Shown: positions 23,767 through 36,304, counted from the first letter of the stretch. The stretch is 64,000 bases of DNA from Chrysogorgia sp. JL179-B06 (GCA_035772405.1 JAYKKM010000191.1:1579501-1643500), one strand, 5' to 3'. The notes: a model not told the origin generated them from the sequence alone. A program made the numbers and translations.

Positions 23767-24066
23767 ATGACTGACAGTGAGTCCGTACCTATTATAACGT
23801 CGACAACAAGGACCAAAGACCCTAAGAGAGTAGAGGCAGGCAAACGCTTGGCTGCTATATCTAAAGCAGCCAAAGAGAGGAAGATGAGAGAGAGAGTGAT
23901 AAGTGAGGACGATAATTTTAACTACGGATACATCATAGGTACTATAGGAGTGGTAATAGCCGCTAGCTCACTGTACTATACGATGAGGCAAGACAAACAA
24001 GTAGTGATCGAAGAGCCTAAGACCGTTGTTATAAAACCATCACGCAAGCTCGACAGTCTCGATTAA
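23767..24066 (+). CDS. Single-pass membrane protein with KDP.RV.AGK motif
   Basis: 99 aa. The N-terminal half has KDPKRVEAGKRLAAISKAAK followed by a basic stretch (KERKMRERV). A single membrane segment follows (YGYIIGTIGVVIAASSLYYT), then a short hydrophilic tail. Polinton 2 has a clear homologue at 56,736-57,071 with the same order of motif, basic stretch and membrane segment. Conservation across two diverged elements marks it as a core accessory gene. I infer a membrane-bound virion or egress protein without further evidence. Confidence 0.75.
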   Translation: MTDSESVPIITSTTRTKDPKRVEAGKRLAAISKAAKERKMRERVISEDDNFNYGYIIGTIGVVIAASSLYYTMRQDKQVVIEEPKTVVIKPSRKLDSLD

Positions 24067-24083
24067 AACATATTGTATAATAT

Positions 24084-24317
24084 ATGGCATCAATAGATAG
24101 AAAAGAACTGATGAACGAGCTATACGACGCAGCCCTTGTGACTGCTGGAGCCGTAGCCGTATCCATGGCATCAAAGAAAGTACTAAAAGAACCGTTGGGT
24201 ACCCCCGAATCAGTGAAGGGTACCCTCAAGTTAGCGACTGCTGTAGGCGTTTCAACGCTACTCGTTAAGTGGGCGCAGAGCAAGAAATACTTACCTATTG
24301 ACCCGTTCTCAAAGTAA
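24084..24317 (+). CDS. Small conserved membrane protein, 77 aa
   Basis: Starts MASIDRKELMNELYDAALV after a tataatatatgg box. Two hydrophobic stretches (ALVTAGAVAVSMAS and ATAVGVSTLLVKWA) flank a very conserved EPLGTPESVKGTLKL linker. The Polinton 2 homologue at 56,478-56,714 is nearly identical in the N-terminal 20 residues and in the linker, the strongest conservation of any small gene here. Function unknown; a membrane-shaping or capsid-membrane adaptor role is inference. Confidence 0.75.
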   Translation: MASIDRKELMNELYDAALVTAGAVAVSMASKKVLKEPLGTPESVKGTLKLATAVGVSTLLVKWAQSKKYLPIDPFSK

Positions 24318-24333
24318 TCTAACGTAATATATA

Positions 24334-24750
24334 ATGGCTAGTGTGGTAGCAGGTGGTTTGTTCAACGCCATAGCATTCGCAGGAGCTGGGTTCATATTCA
24401 GCAAGCTAAACCATACCGGCTACGAGACAGAGATAAAGAGACACAACAAAGCATTGGAAAGTCTCGCAAGAGCGAAAGAAAAGTTCTACGAGAATGAGAT
24501 TCGTCAGAGAGACAAAATCCAGGAACTAAGACAACAGTTGTCAGATGCTAACGCAGACATAAACGACACGAACCACGCTTTGGATCAACTAAGACAAGTA
24601 CTGACGATACAGTATGATGGGAAGACGTTTAGTAAAGAGCCTGAATTATCAGACTATTACAAACCTTCAGATGAGATGAAAGAGTATCAAATGGTATTCG
24701 TCGGAGTTGTTGGGATACCTTTAGGTTATCTAATATATAGAGTAGTGTAA
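24334..24750 (+). CDS. Membrane protein with coiled-coil, 138 aa
   Basis: The N-terminal hydrophobic segment (GGLFNAIAFAGAGFIFSKL) is followed by a long charged helix with heptad character (residues 30-90, KALESLARAKEKFYENEI ... LRQQLSDANADINDTNHALD) and a C-terminal hydrophobic segment (MVFVGVVGIPLGYLIY). Both termini could sit in a membrane with the coiled coil between. Polinton 2 carries the homologue at 56,084-56,473. The start codon lies in aatatataatgg. Its stop overlaps the next ATG (TAATG), suggesting coupled translation or tight packing. Confidence 0.75.
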   Translation: MASVVAGGLFNAIAFAGAGFIFSKLNHTGYETEIKRHNKALESLARAKEKFYENEIRQRDKIQELRQQLSDANADINDTNHALDQLRQVLTIQYDGKTFSKEPELSDYYKPSDEMKEYQMVFVGVVGIPLGYLIYRVV

Positions 24751-24920
24751 TGAGCACTACTCTGAAGGAGATGGCTATTGAATTTGATAAAAAGCATGAC
24801 TCAACACTCCAAACTAGTCAGATAGAAAAGTTGGAACAACTACTATCAGACGCTTTAAAACAGGTCGCAACAATAAAATGTGAGTTGGAGACACTCAACC
24901 ACAAAGTTACTACACTATAG
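24750..24920 (+). CDS. Micro-protein with coiled-coil, 56 aa
   Basis: The ATG overlaps the stop of the preceding gene in TAATG. The 56-aa product is almost entirely a leucine-heptad helix (IEKLEQLLSDALKQVATI, then CELETLNHKVTTL), so a short oligomeric coiled coil is likely. No counterpart is visible in Polinton 2. Tight overlap and clean frame support it as real. Confidence 0.55.
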   Translation: MSTTLKEMAIEFDKKHDSTLQTSQIEKLEQLLSDALKQVATIKCELETLNHKVTTL

Positions 24921-24950
24921 TCTAAAGGTATATATAGTATATTAACTTAA

Positions 24951-25628
24951 ATGGTTGACGAACGTACAATGAGAATGTTCTATGCTGGGTACACGTTAGA
25001 TGAGATCGCATCAAAAAAGTGGAGTGGTACTACATTAGGGTACACGTTGGACGAGATCAAGAATGGAATTAAGGACGCAAGACCAAAAAAGTGGTACGAC
25101 ACCATGTATTGTTACAAGTGTAGTAACCATAGAACCCAAATCGAAGATGGTGTATTTAGTTGTAACAAGTGCGGAGAGACTACCTACGGGCGTGTGAGGA
25201 ACTTTGTACCTAACATTTGGATGTACAATAAATCGGCTCACAGTTACAGTAAGTGGTTAGGGAGAATGTTGACTGGACTAGTCAATGAGAGTGACATACC
25301 AACAGTTGTCAGTGATTTTATAGAGATAGTGTGGTCTCTTAAAAGAAACGAACTTATTGTCAAGAATATATCGAAATATATTTTCTATGTCATAAGAATA
25401 TGCTCTAGAAGAGGTATAGAGTTGAGAGGTAGTCTTAACGACCTCAAACCTGGTAAGGTCAAGGTGCGATTCGAGTATAACCTGTATAGCATAGTATACA
25501 AGGATCTAGGTTGGGATGGGAGAGGAGATCCATACTACAACGAGTGGGTAAATAAAATATATAGTAATATATATAATGGCAAGACCAAAAATTTACCAAA
25601 CCAGAGAAGAAGCTTTAGTAGCAAATAG
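24951..25628 (+). CDS. Zinc-ribbon protein, possible late transcription factor
   Basis: 225 aa. Two short helix repeats at the N-terminus (GYTLDEIASKKW and GYTLDEIKNGIK) precede a zinc ribbon with C54, C57, C71 and C74. An alpha-helical C-terminal domain follows with YSKWLGRMLTGL, YIFYVIRICSRRG, LNDLKPGKVKVRF and PYYNEWV. The Polinton 2 homologue (55,458-56,027) keeps the cysteines and all these blocks. The plan (zinc ribbon followed by a helical domain with conserved W, R and Y) recalls VLTF3-type late transcription factors of large DNA viruses, but this is only a pattern-level suggestion. The last codons overlap the next gene. Confidence 0.65.
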   Translation: MVDERTMRMFYAGYTLDEIASKKWSGTTLGYTLDEIKNGIKDARPKKWYDTMYCYKCSNHRTQIEDGVFSCNKCGETTYGRVRNFVPNIWMYNKSAHSYSKWLGRMLTGLVNESDIPTVVSDFIEIVWSLKRNELIVKNISKYIFYVIRICSRRGIELRGSLNDLKPGKVKVRFEYNLYSIVYKDLGWDGRGDPYYNEWVNKIYSNIYNGKTKNLPNQRRSFSSK

Positions 25629-25755
25629 AGCACAAACCAAAGAGTGGATGAGAACTCATAAGTGGGTGTGTGAGACATGTGATAGACCATACCATGTGAC
25701 CTCTAAATACAGACATTTAAAGACTAAAAAACATTTGAGAAATTTAAACATTTAA
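25576..25755 (+). CDS. C2H2 (U1-type) zinc-finger micro-protein, 59 aa
   Basis: Starts MARPKIYQTREEAL after a tatatataatgg box inside the end of the zinc-ribbon gene. The second half is one finger: CETCDRPYHVTSKYRHLK followed by TKKH (C-x2-C-x11-H-x5-H), typical of U1/matrin-type fingers that bind RNA or DNA. It ends two bases before the polymerase stop on the other strand, so the two genes converge here. Confidence 0.65.
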   Translation: MARPKIYQTREEALVANRAQTKEWMRTHKWVCETCDRPYHVTSKYRHLKTKKHLRNLNI

Positions 25756-25757
25756 TT

Positions 25758-28700
25758 TCAAACTATTTTGTAATGTCCATACGCATAGCTAGATACACCA
25801 TCTGGTAGTATATGTCGCTTGTCGTCAAAGCAACTTAAGGATATCTTGTTTATTTCATAGCTTCCTAGTTGGTGACTCTTGCTGCGAATAGTTTTAATTA
25901 TGTGAGACATCTGCTCACCATTTGTCAGGACACTTTTATAGTTGTCGTGTCTTATATTATTTCTAATAGTACTCTTCTTGATACCCTTAGCAGTCTTCCC
26001 ACCTTTTCCATCCTCTTTTATGTAGCTATACATTTTCGACCTTAAACCAACGAACTCAACGATGGGGACTCCTAATGTCTCATCCATCATTTTACCAATA
26101 ACCTTCTTATTGGTTAGATCGAAGTAAGGAGATGACTTGTCATATCCACTAAAGTCGAACACTTCTTTGTTAGCGTACATGTCTTTGTACACATCCTCCG
26201 TCTCAATCTCATACATTAGACTATCTGTATCTGTGAATAGTAATCTGGCTTTGTTACCATATTTATTTTTGATGTTACTGTAGTGGAAGTCATACATCAA
26301 TGTCTTTGACAAGTCTAGAATACACATACCTACGTATGCTGGTCTATTTAGAGTTAGTGTCTCTTTGATCTTGTGAACTGCCACCAAGTTATTGTCAAAT
26401 ATCTTACTACTAACAAAGGTTGGTTTTGACGTTAGTTTCTCCAGTTTTTCCTTGTCTGTTACTAACTCCACATTCACACGTTTTTTCGTAGATTCTCCAT
26501 AGTCTTTCCGAATACACTATTGTTCATGAGCTTAAAGAAATCCTTCTCAAAGTCATTCTTCGCTTGGGTTCTCTTGTCAGTGTTAAAGTCGATATATTGC
26601 TTGAGCCATGGTGACTGATCGAACTGAAGTACTCTGTGTATCTTCTTAACCTTCATTCCCAAACTCTTGTATAATTGTAGGTTTCTATAATGAACAACGT
26701 ACTTACTCTTACCGTTTAGGTTAGGTTACAAGTTTTGCAACCTCTCCAACAGATATCTTAAACTTGTTTTGGATTGTCTTACAATAGTTTGACAACATAT
26801 CACTACTTACTCTCATCCTCTCAGGGGCTAAAGGATAGTCGTTGTGAAGATCGTGCAACTCTCTGGATACTCTAAATCAACCTCGAGTATCAACCCCTTG
26901 TCTGATTCGTTGTTATATTTGTCTAGATTGTTGATGTCAAAACCTTCGACCCACTCAAACCCACCAGTCGGTAGATACTGACACATAGCCCAACCATAAA
27001 GGTTATTAGCGTCTAGGTATACGATATGTTTCGACGGCTTACTACTATCATACCCCTTCATGTACTTGTTGTTAGCTTCTCCGTGTCTGTGCGTGATACA
27101 GGATACACCACCTCGCATTCCTTTCTCGATAAACTGAAACATATCAATGTTAATCATCAACTCTAGTTCCACTCCTGTCATCTTTAGAGCAGCGTCCCAC
27201 GACAGTCCAGGTGATGTGAAGTAATGACAAGGATCTAACTGGTAGTACTGTTTACACGTTCTTCTAAAGTTCTCGAACACGTCAGCCAGCAGTAATACGT
27301 CAGACTTCAAGTACAAGTCGTGGTACTCACCCATGTTTCCCACACCCATCTTCTTCCACACTTCTTGAGCGTGCTTGTAGTCTGTGTCTGACACATGCTC
27401 GTCGTTTAGGATGCTGTAGAAACTCTCCTTTGATGGTAACTCAAGTTCGTTAAACTTATCGAAACTATCCATATAGTCATATGGGTACACACCTTTTCGC
27501 GACACCAACTCTAGCTCCTCACCTTGAAACAGTTCAGACGTGTACTTGAGACAGTCCTTTGGTAGGTTGTTCACTAGGTTGGCTAGACTAGAGCTCATGA
27601 ATTGGAAACTATCTAGAAACACTAGATGTTTACCTAACATGAATGCCATATATTTCTCCATATTATTTGGTATGACATTGATTTTCAGACCAACCTTACC
27701 TATCTCCTGCATTATGAAGTGGCTATCGTACCCTCTTAGATTATGAAATATGACAGGTATCTTATCAGTCAGTCTATAGTTCCTATTGCACAACTGATGT
27801 GCTGAACCTCTATATTTACCAGTGACATGACAATGATCTCGAACTCTCACGTCTCTACGTTTATATTTTATATCACAAATATGACATCTAGTCGCTTCCT
27901 TGAAGTTAACCTTATCAGCTATGGTCATCACCATGTCCTTATTAAAATGCTCCTTTCTGACTTTCTTGCAGTATTTAACCTCCTCTAGCATCTTTTTCAT
28001 GAACTTCTTAACCGCTTTCGGACCTCGAAACATCTCTACTGGTTTACTATATTTATCATCGTAACAGCACACTACTTTGTATCCATACCCACAGTCCGTA
28101 TGTCTTTGGTACTCACTAGTGTACGATCCTGTGAGTGGTTTCACGTTGTCGACCTTCTCTGTGATAGCCTCAAAGTCTGCGTATATCACAAATGGTACCT
28201 CTAATTGTTTGTGATAATTTACGTACTCAAGAGTGCTATCTTCTTCATCTGGCATCTTGATCGCTTGCTTACCATTTACCACCATACAAACCTCCTTATG
28301 TTTCTCTAGAACCTCACTGGTAGTAAAACATTGAAGACAGTACCTACAGAAACTATTGCGACACTTGTGTTTAGACTGACCGCACATAAACCTACAAAAG
28401 TCTTTGATATACACGTAGTGTCGTTTAACACCATTAGTTATTAGCAGTAGGTCCATATGATCCTCGAACTTCTCCTCAGAAACGTAGATAAGAAATGTCT
28501 GCTTGTTCTCATACCCAAACACGCTTATGCTAGTATCATTCTGCCTCTCTATCTTGTTGTACTGTTTCGTATCCACTGGAAATCTCACTCCGTCATAATT
28601 GACAGAACCTATGTTCTTCTTGTGCTTCGACACTCTCTGCGGATCCTTTCCTACAGGACACTTGTGCAACACGTGACACCACATGAAACACTTGTCATCT

Positions 28701-29407
28701 TCATTCTTTATATTAATCAAACCTTTCGACGCGTTCCTCAACTCTTCAGGTAGCTCAATATAACTCGATCCTTTAAGAGGCTTATACACTACCACATTAA
28801 TATAGTGATCACTAACATTATCTATAACCCACCCAGACCCTTCTGAGAACCACACAGCTATACGATTCACTATCTCCTCACTAGCTTGCTTCGTAGCTCC
28901 ACTAATATCAACACTATTGGTCACTGTTTTGACTACACTATTGAAGAAGGCTTCCTTAATCACAGACTCACCATTACCAATCTCTTTCTCTAGAGTTACT
29001 TTCAACGTCTCAGAAAACTTTAAACCTTTCAGTCTTTCTAACTCTTTCTGTAAAGCTGAGCCTACTACTCTTCTAGTCTTGACTAGTTGTTTTAGTGGGT
29101 CCTCTTTCTCGACCACCTTAACACTATACGACTTGGTGTACCCTTTGAGAGCAACTCTCCTTTGTACTACAGTAGGACGTGTCATCTTAGCAATAAGGTT
29201 AGTGATTCTCTCATACTCTTTGTCTGAGACCTCCTGACTTAGTCGTGACCTCTTAACATATCGTCTAAGATCACGTCTAGCCTTTCGAACTTCTCTGACC
29301 TCCCTAACTCTGGTGACTCTATTAATAACACCCTCTCTAGACCCCCTTCTAATAAGGTCCATCCACTTATACCCCAATGCTTTAGCGTCAGCTAGATAGC
29401 CAGACAT
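25758..29407 (-). pseudogene. POLB: Protein-primed family B DNA polymerase, frame-broken
   Basis: The main frame (29,407-26,828; ATG at 29,407) holds the basic N-terminal region, cysteine-rich fingers (CRYCLQCF; CHICDIKYKRRDVRVRDHCH, an endonuclease VII-like zinc motif) and exonuclease boxes (VIYADFEAI, HNLRGYDSHF, YLKSDVLLLADVFENF). It also holds palm motif A (YLDANNLYGWAM). It then breaks; motif B ([14 protein letters not shown]) and motif C (FTDTDSLMYEI) follow in two further open frames down to 25,758. The downstream frames lack ATGs, so they are pieces of one gene with at least two or three frame breaks between 26,470 and 26,830. All catalytic boxes seen are conserved. This enzyme replicates the linear element from a terminal protein primer. 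Confidence 0.9.
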
Positions 29408-29793
29408 TCCTCTCTAGAAAACTCATCTTAATATTAGGCATAACTAAGTCACCAGAACCTATAGCAGGATCACGTGCACCACCACTCGATAGTATACCAC
29501 TACGAGCGACATTACCACCCACAACAGAGTTACGTTTACGTCCAGACCTTTTCATAAGAGTCGTTTTATTATTTAATATAGCTAAGTCCTTAGACCCTTT
29601 TGAACCATGAGCCCCACTCAACTCATGACTTGAAATAAAGCCTGTATCAGGATCATATGTAATACTGCTTGACACATCCTTGTCACGAACGACATCCTCA
29701 CCCACAGCAGCCTCACGTCTAGACACCTCACTCTGTAGCCTACTAGCTGAGACATGTCTCTGACTCCCCAAACCATGTGACACATTGCCTATT
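29408..29793 (-). other. Subterminal region between polymerase start and right hairpin
   Basis: An open minus-strand frame (serine-, glycine- and valine-rich, up to 177 aa from 29,921) spans this stretch and overlaps the polymerase start in a different frame. Its first 40 codons lie inside the terminal hairpin, so it may be chance or the displaced N-terminus of the polymerase. Purine-poor repeats of cgtctagaca and ccactcg type are visible. No function assigned. Confidence 0.4.
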
Positions 29794-30200
<407 letters not shown>

Positions 30201-30450
30201 TAATATATAATTAGCTATTATATTATAATATATAATTAGTATATAATTAGTTTTATATTATAATTCAAACACTCATTAATAATTCATAAGGAAAAGACAA
30301 AGGAAAATCACTACCGTATCGTGTCTTTAAATGTGATAAAGATTCGTCCTGATTTACATACACTTTATCTTTTATTTTCTCGGCTTAGACAACATCGATT
30401 TTCAAAATTACTACGCCAATGAACTTATCAAATGGGTCGTGTTTGAAGCC

Positions 30451-30550
30451 GTTTAATAAACTCGCAGCACGTGTTTTATCAGATCTAAAACTCTCGGGCT
30501 ACGCCCTCGTGTTTTATATCTGATAAAACACTGCTGCTCGTTTATTAAAC
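30451..30550. repeat. Palindrome (~100 bp) with CTCGGGCTACGCCCTCGTG-type tip
   Basis: The arms gtttaataaactcgcagca and tgctgctcgtttattaaac, and within them gtgttttatcagat / atctgataaaacac, close on the apical ctctcgggctacgccctcgt. It is one of four similar structures in this window. Confidence 0.8.
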
Positions 30551-31102
30551 AATACTTAATCCTGGATTAATTAATCCCATTGAACAACGCTATTTAAACC
30601 TTGAATTAGCCGTAACCAAGGATTAGAGATTTTAACTCAATATGCTTTGAATAATCGCTCCCTTGTTAATAGAGAATTGTTGTAATTAGAAAATGAAGAA
30701 ACATTGTTATTTAGATATTCATGAGTGAGAACAAAATTAATGACAATGTAGATTTTAGTGAACACTGAACTAAAATTTATTTTAAAGAAATTTCAAGGTA
30801 TTCACTAAATTAAATAACATTACCGCGACTTGTACTTTAGTGTTAAAGGGTATATGAAGTAAAAAATAAGTTTGGTAGAAACTCTCTTATTTTAAAGAAC
30901 TTTTGAACTTATAAATATTGGCCTTTAACGTCATTATAAAATAACATGTACACAAAGAGCGCTCTGATTAGTCAATACCCGTGTTTGGATAAGAGTATCC
31001 AAAAACGGGAATTTTGAGGTCGACACACAAAAAGCAAATCATGCCGACCCATCATCGTTTTTAAACATTTATTAACATTCTATACATATGCACAATAACT
31101 AT

Positions 31103-31802
31103 AAATAAAATATAGCAATCTTCCCTGTTAATTTTCACAAGATTTTACAAAAACAGGCCGAAATTATAAGTATTTAAAGTGGACAAAGCAACGCTAAAAG
31201 TGAACGAGAATTTCCATTTAATTTGTGAGGGCGACGTTTACCTTATTGAAATCTACGAGCGTAGAAGAACCTCTGGCACCCAGGGTAATAAAACCCCCAA
31301 AACACAACACTTTTATAGATATAGTCCACCAAGAGAACATGGAAAAGGTGTAAAATTATGTTTATTTTACCTCTCGTCGGACAGGATATTCCGCACGAAG
31401 AAACCACTCATTTTGTTCTTGTAGCCAACAAAAAAATCACCGAACAACACTTCGACAGTGAGAGAAAACCACAAATAAAATATAGAAATCTCCCTGTTAA
31501 TATTCACAATTGATTTTGCAAAAATAGGCCGAAATTATAAGTATTTAAAGTGGACAAAGCAACGCTAAAGCGAACGCGAATTCCCGTATAATTTGTGAGG
31601 GCGAAGTTTACCTTATTGAAAGTTTCAATAAAACCCCAAAACACAACACTTTTTATAGATATAGTTCACCAAGAGAACATGGACAAGGTGTAAAATGTTT
31701 ATTTTACCTTTCGTCGGGCAGGATATTCACGAAGAAATCATTCATTTTGTTCTTGTAGCCAACAAAAATCACCGAACAACACTTCGACAGTGAGAGAAAA
31801 CC
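31103..31802. repeat. Tandem duplication, ~370-bp unit, two copies
   Basis: Copy 1 (31,103-31,472) and copy 2 (31,473-31,802) share aaataaaatatag, ggccgaaattataagtattt, ggacaaagcaacgctaaa, accttattgaaa and caccgaacaacacttcgac. Copy 2 lacks about 40 bases. An 81-aa frame in copy 1 (31,179-31,424) is broken in copy 2 and has no ATG-independent support, so I do not call it a gene. Confidence 0.85.
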
Positions 31803-32021
31803 ATGTTTTCCTGATGTTTTTACAACTTCAAACTTATTTTTGGCTGTCTGCTGTCGTCAGCATCATAAATCATAATAGGAAACCATCCATGATTCGCCGA
31901 TTAGCTTAGAATGACATGAAAGACCTCCACTGATTGGTATTTGACGGTTTTGGGGAGAATTGCAATGTTGATCTAATTATATTAATCACTTTTAGTGATA
32001 TTTCTCTCTGGTTATTTTATA

Positions 32022-32211
32022 AAAGAAATACCTAATGGAATTACCGTGTTTGGATACGCTGATCCAAACACTTGGGATGTTGCTCGACTTTCGAAAAGCT
32101 AAAAACACTCGCCCAGCGGCTCGTGTTTTTTTACGCTTTTCTCAAGTCTCGCAACATCCCGCGTGTTTGGATCAGCGTATCCAAACACGGAAAACCATTA
32201 GGTATTTCTTT
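32022..32211. repeat. Palindrome (~190 bp) with CACTCGCCCAGCGGCTCGTG-type tip
   Basis: The arms run aaagaaatacctaatgg to ccattaggtatttcttt, with internal ccgtgtttggatacgctgat against atcagcgtatccaaacacgg. The tip is acactcgcccagcggctcgtg. The arms are almost perfect, suggesting recent formation or a conserved fold. Confidence 0.85.
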
Positions 32212-32419
32212 AATATTTATAGCTTAAAAAGTGCTTTCAAATAAGAGATCTTCTCTCGATCTTATTTTTCACTTCATATATCCTTTAAGCGCATAATTGT
32301 TCTAATTAAAATTCATATAAGAAAATGGCTTTTTGCATTGTCTCTGAATTAAAAACACTGCTGACCACCATTATTAAATATCGATAGATTTTCATGTAAT
32401 TTATCAAAGAATAGCATGT

Positions 32420-32600
32420 TCACCTATTGAGAACTAATTATTTCTCATCCAGTATTCATGATGGATAAAAACAATCCCTTGATCAGAACTGATCGTCCAT
32501 CCTTAATACTGCAGGATGAGGAGCGATTAGTTCTCATCATCCCTCATTAACGCTGGATGAGGAACAATAATTTCTCATCATCCCTCATGAATACTGGATA
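32420..32600. repeat. 38-bp minisatellite, left part
   Basis: Diverged units of the type atgaatactggatgaggaac followed by aattagttctcatcatcc (also the complementary order). The array is interrupted by the LINE below and resumes at about 34,835. Confidence 0.75.
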
Positions 32601-34835
32601 ATAATAATAATAACACGTTTTTTTCTGAAACGCATTAAACAATGCGTTTTACAAGACAGATATAGTTCATGAATAAAATTGTTCATTTAGGAAATAAAAA
32701 TGTTTTGAGTTTTCTTAAAATCAGCAATATTAGTAGATTGTTTTAAAAAAATGGGCAAAGTATTCCTAAGTTTAGGAGCTATTGCGGCAAACGATCTATC
32801 ACCATAGTTGACTGTATTCGTCTTAGGTATGACTAAATTGTTTGCAGATTGTGAACGCGAGGAGCGGATAGGAATTAATTTAATACGCTGTTCAATTGGG
32901 AGCAAATGAAGTTGCTTTAGGACAGGTGTTATGTGCTCATGTTTCTTGGTTCTTAAGACTATTCTGACGGCAGTGTTTTGTATGCGTTGTAATTTAGAAA
33001 GATCACGCGAAGAAAGTCCATAAATTATGCTGTTACAATAGTTCAGTCTTGTGGTAACAAAAGCATGGATTAGACGTTCTGTATCATCCTTTCCCAGATA
33101 TTTCCTAATTCTACCAATGTTCCAAAGCGAGAGTGATGCCGTACGACAGATGTTATTGATGTGTGATTTCAGTGTCAGGTGTGAATAAAAAATAACCCCA
33201 AGGTTTCTAGTTTCATCAACTATAGACTGTATGTGATCGCCAATGTGGAAAGTTTAAATTTGGGTTGTTAAAAATTTGGATCTAAAATGAACAATGTCTG
33301 TTTTAGTTGGATTACACTTGAGCATATTACGTATATTCCAGTCCATAATATCTTTTATACAGAATTGAAGCTTGTCCATTTCAATTTCTCGATGTTTTTC
33401 TTTCATAAAAATATGGATCTGGGATCATCTGCATACGTCATTGCATTCAAACCATGGGCGTTGGTGACATCTTCTAAGGGGGCCATGTATAGCGAGAACA
33501 ATGTAGGTCCCAGTACCGAACCTTGCGGTACGCCACATGATAAATGACGTGGTGATGACACTTAACCATCAATGTATACTGATTGTGGACGATTATGCAA
33601 ATACGATTCAACCCATTCCAATGCATTATCTCTGAAACCAAAACGGCAGCGTAACCTTTGTAGTAAAATGTCATGTTCAATTGTATCGAAAGCCGATGAA
33701 AGATTAAGTAATATAAGTACACTTTCTTGATGATTATCAGTAGCTAGTGTAATATCATTAAACACTCGTAGTAGTGCAGCACTATGATATACTCAGTACT
33801 ATGATATTTTCGGTAGGCAGACTGCATCTTCGCATAAAGACCATTTTCAGTTAGATAATTATCCATTCGCCTTGCAGCCAGTCTCTCCAACGTTTTTGAT
33901 AAAAATGATAAATTCGAGATCGGCCGGTAATTCGGAAAAACATCTTGATCTAGCGACTTTTTCTTTATAGATGGACGCAGAATTGAGTTCTTGAACGAAG
34001 ATGGGAAAATGCGTCGTTCAAATGATGTATTAACGATATTTATGATTGATGACACCAGGCTTTCGATACAATCTTTCAAAACGGTAGTTGGTATTGGATC
34101 TAAAACGCATAACTTATTACTTGAAGAGATGATAGTTTCTTTAATTTCCGACTTAGAGACACGGTGCAAGTTAGAAAAAACTGTGGCACACGACTCGATT
34201 GTGGTTACAGATGGACATTTAGGAATTGTTGCAGTAATAGCAGACAACTCTCGTCTAAGATCCAGAATTTTCCGTTCAAAATACTTACCAAACATCTCAA
34301 CCAGTTCTGTTGAGTGTCTCGGCAGCATAGGAGAATTTTTAGCGTTAAGCACTTCATCCACAAATTTAAATAATTGATTATGATCAAGATCAGCAACTTT
34401 TTTCTTAAAAAATTCAGTTTTTGTAAATTTCAAAAGGCTACAATAATAATGATAACGATCTTGATATATTTGCTTGTCTACCATAAGTTATGTTTTTAAA
34501 TACTTCCTTTCCCAGCGTCGCTTCTCACGTTTCGCCTGTCGAAGCTCATCAGTATACCAAGGGGTGTGTGGTCTGTGTGTAATAGAGCGAGAGCGCAGAG
34601 GAGCATGTTTGTCAAGAAGGGATCGAAGTTTGTCAAGAAGGATGCTATCATAACGCATGGTAATATCATCAAGATCATTGCCTTTGAGATATGAAAATGA
34701 CGTAATTATATCTTGTTGAAAACTCTGGAGGTCAATGTTCTTAATTGTGGGCGAGGGAAGTCAATATTACAAACAACAATATCATGATCTGATGGTGACC
34801 CTAATTGTATTTTAGTTTCACCAAGTGACTGGACG
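32598..34835 (-). mobile_element. 5'-truncated CR1/L2-like LINE, inactive
   Basis: Read on the minus strand the order is: the end of an APE-type endonuclease (SPSDHDIVVCNIDF, about 34,790-34,750), a linker (SITHRPHTPWYTDELRQAKR), then a reverse transcriptase (PNYRPISNLSFLSKTLERL, LLNLSSAFDTIEHDILL) and, after degraded palm frames, the C-terminal block near 32,700-32,900 (NYGDRSFAAIAPKLRNTLP). It ends with (TTA)n at 32,598-32,612, as expected for these LINEs. There are several frameshifts and stops, including one in the linker at about 34,495. It lies inside the 38-bp minisatellite. Confidence 0.85.
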
Positions 34836-35940
34836 AGAAATGATTAGTTCTCATAATCCATCATATGAACACTGGATGAAGAACAATTAGTTATTATCAT
34901 CCCCATCAATACTGAATGAGGAACTATTAGATATGATCATCCTCATGAATACTGGATGAGGAACAATTAGTTCTCATCATCCATAATGAACACTGAATGA
35001 AGAACAATTCGTTTTCATGATCCCTATGAATACTGGAGGAACAATTAGTTCGCATCATCCATCATGAATATTGTATGAAGAACAATTAGTTCTCATCATC
35101 CCTCATGAATACTGGATGAAGAACAATTAGTTCTCATCATCATTCATGAATACTGGGTGAGCAACAATTAGTTCTCATCATTCCCATGAATACTGGATGA
35201 GAAACGATTAGTTCGCATCATCCTCATGAATACTGGATGAAGAACAATTAGTTCTCATCGTCCTTCATGAATCCCCATGATTACTGGATGAGGGACAATT
35301 AGTTCTCATCATCCTCATGAATACTGGATGAGAAACAATTAGTTGTCATGAATACTGGATGAGGAACAATTAGTTCTCATCATCCCTCATGAATACTGGA
35401 TGAAGACCAATTAGTTATCATCATCCTCATGAATACTGGATGAGAAATTATCAGTTCTCATCATCCATCGTGAATAATGGATGACGAGCCATTTGATATC
35501 ATCCCCATGAATACTGGATGAGGAACAATTAGTTCTCATCATCCTCGTGAAAACTGGATGAAGAACAATTAGTTCTCATCATCCCATGAAAACTGGATGA
35601 GGAACAATTAGTTCCCATCATCCATCATGAATACTGGATGAGGAGCTATTAGTTATCATAATCCTAATAATACTGGAGGAAGAACGATTAGTTCTCATCA
35701 TCCTGCATAAATACAGGATTCTCGGATAACGATCTTAAATCGTAGGCCCTCGGAACCCCTATAATTGGGCTTCTAGCCTGTTGGGATATTCCGTTCACCA
35801 AAAAGAGTGATAAATCTAATAAACATAAGCAATAAACAAATAAACAAAACAATTAGTTCTCATCATCCCTCATGAATACTGGATGAGGAACAATTAGCTA
35901 TCGTCATCCCTCATGCAATATTCACGAGGGACAATTATAA
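34836..35940. repeat. 38-bp minisatellite, right part
   Basis: More than 20 head-to-tail units of the type tgaatactggatgaggaac / aattagttctcatcatcc, with point changes and unit-length variation, to about 35,715. A non-repeat stretch (35,716-35,850) follows, then two more units to about 35,940. Each unit carries an internal near-palindrome (gatgatgagaactaatt), but spacers are not unique, so it is not a CRISPR array. Confidence 0.85.
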
Positions 35941-36304
35941 CTAATTATCCCTCGCAACAATAATTTCTGACAGAAATAGCTATAAGGGACGACTCAAAAG
36001 GACCTTTATGTTTTTTGTCTGGTCTTTATTTTTGGTTAAATTAGGGTTACCTAGAGCTTTGTTTAAGGTTAGGATCAAGGTTAGGGTTAGAGTTCGGATT
36101 GGGATTAGGAATAGACTAGTTCTTGAAAATTTGAAGGTGCTTTTGAGTCATCCCTTTTAGTCTTCATCCATTAATACAATGGTAGCAGCTCAATTGATAG
36201 GGGTTCTGAGAGCCTATAATTTAAGGTTGTCAGCCGAGGAGACCCGAGGGTCTTATCATTTACTGGTATTATCGAAAAGACAGCACTTTCTCCTCAATTA
36301 TTTT

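Noticed and set aside
27540..29237. Plus-strand frames opposite the polymerase
   Set aside because: Antisense shadows of the polymerase gene.
31179..31424. 81-aa frame as a gene
   Set aside because: Broken in the second copy of the tandem duplication and without recognisable features.
34836..35715. CRISPR-like array of regular repeats
   Set aside because: The whole unit repeats, there are no unique spacers, and the context is an animal-type genome; it is a minisatellite.
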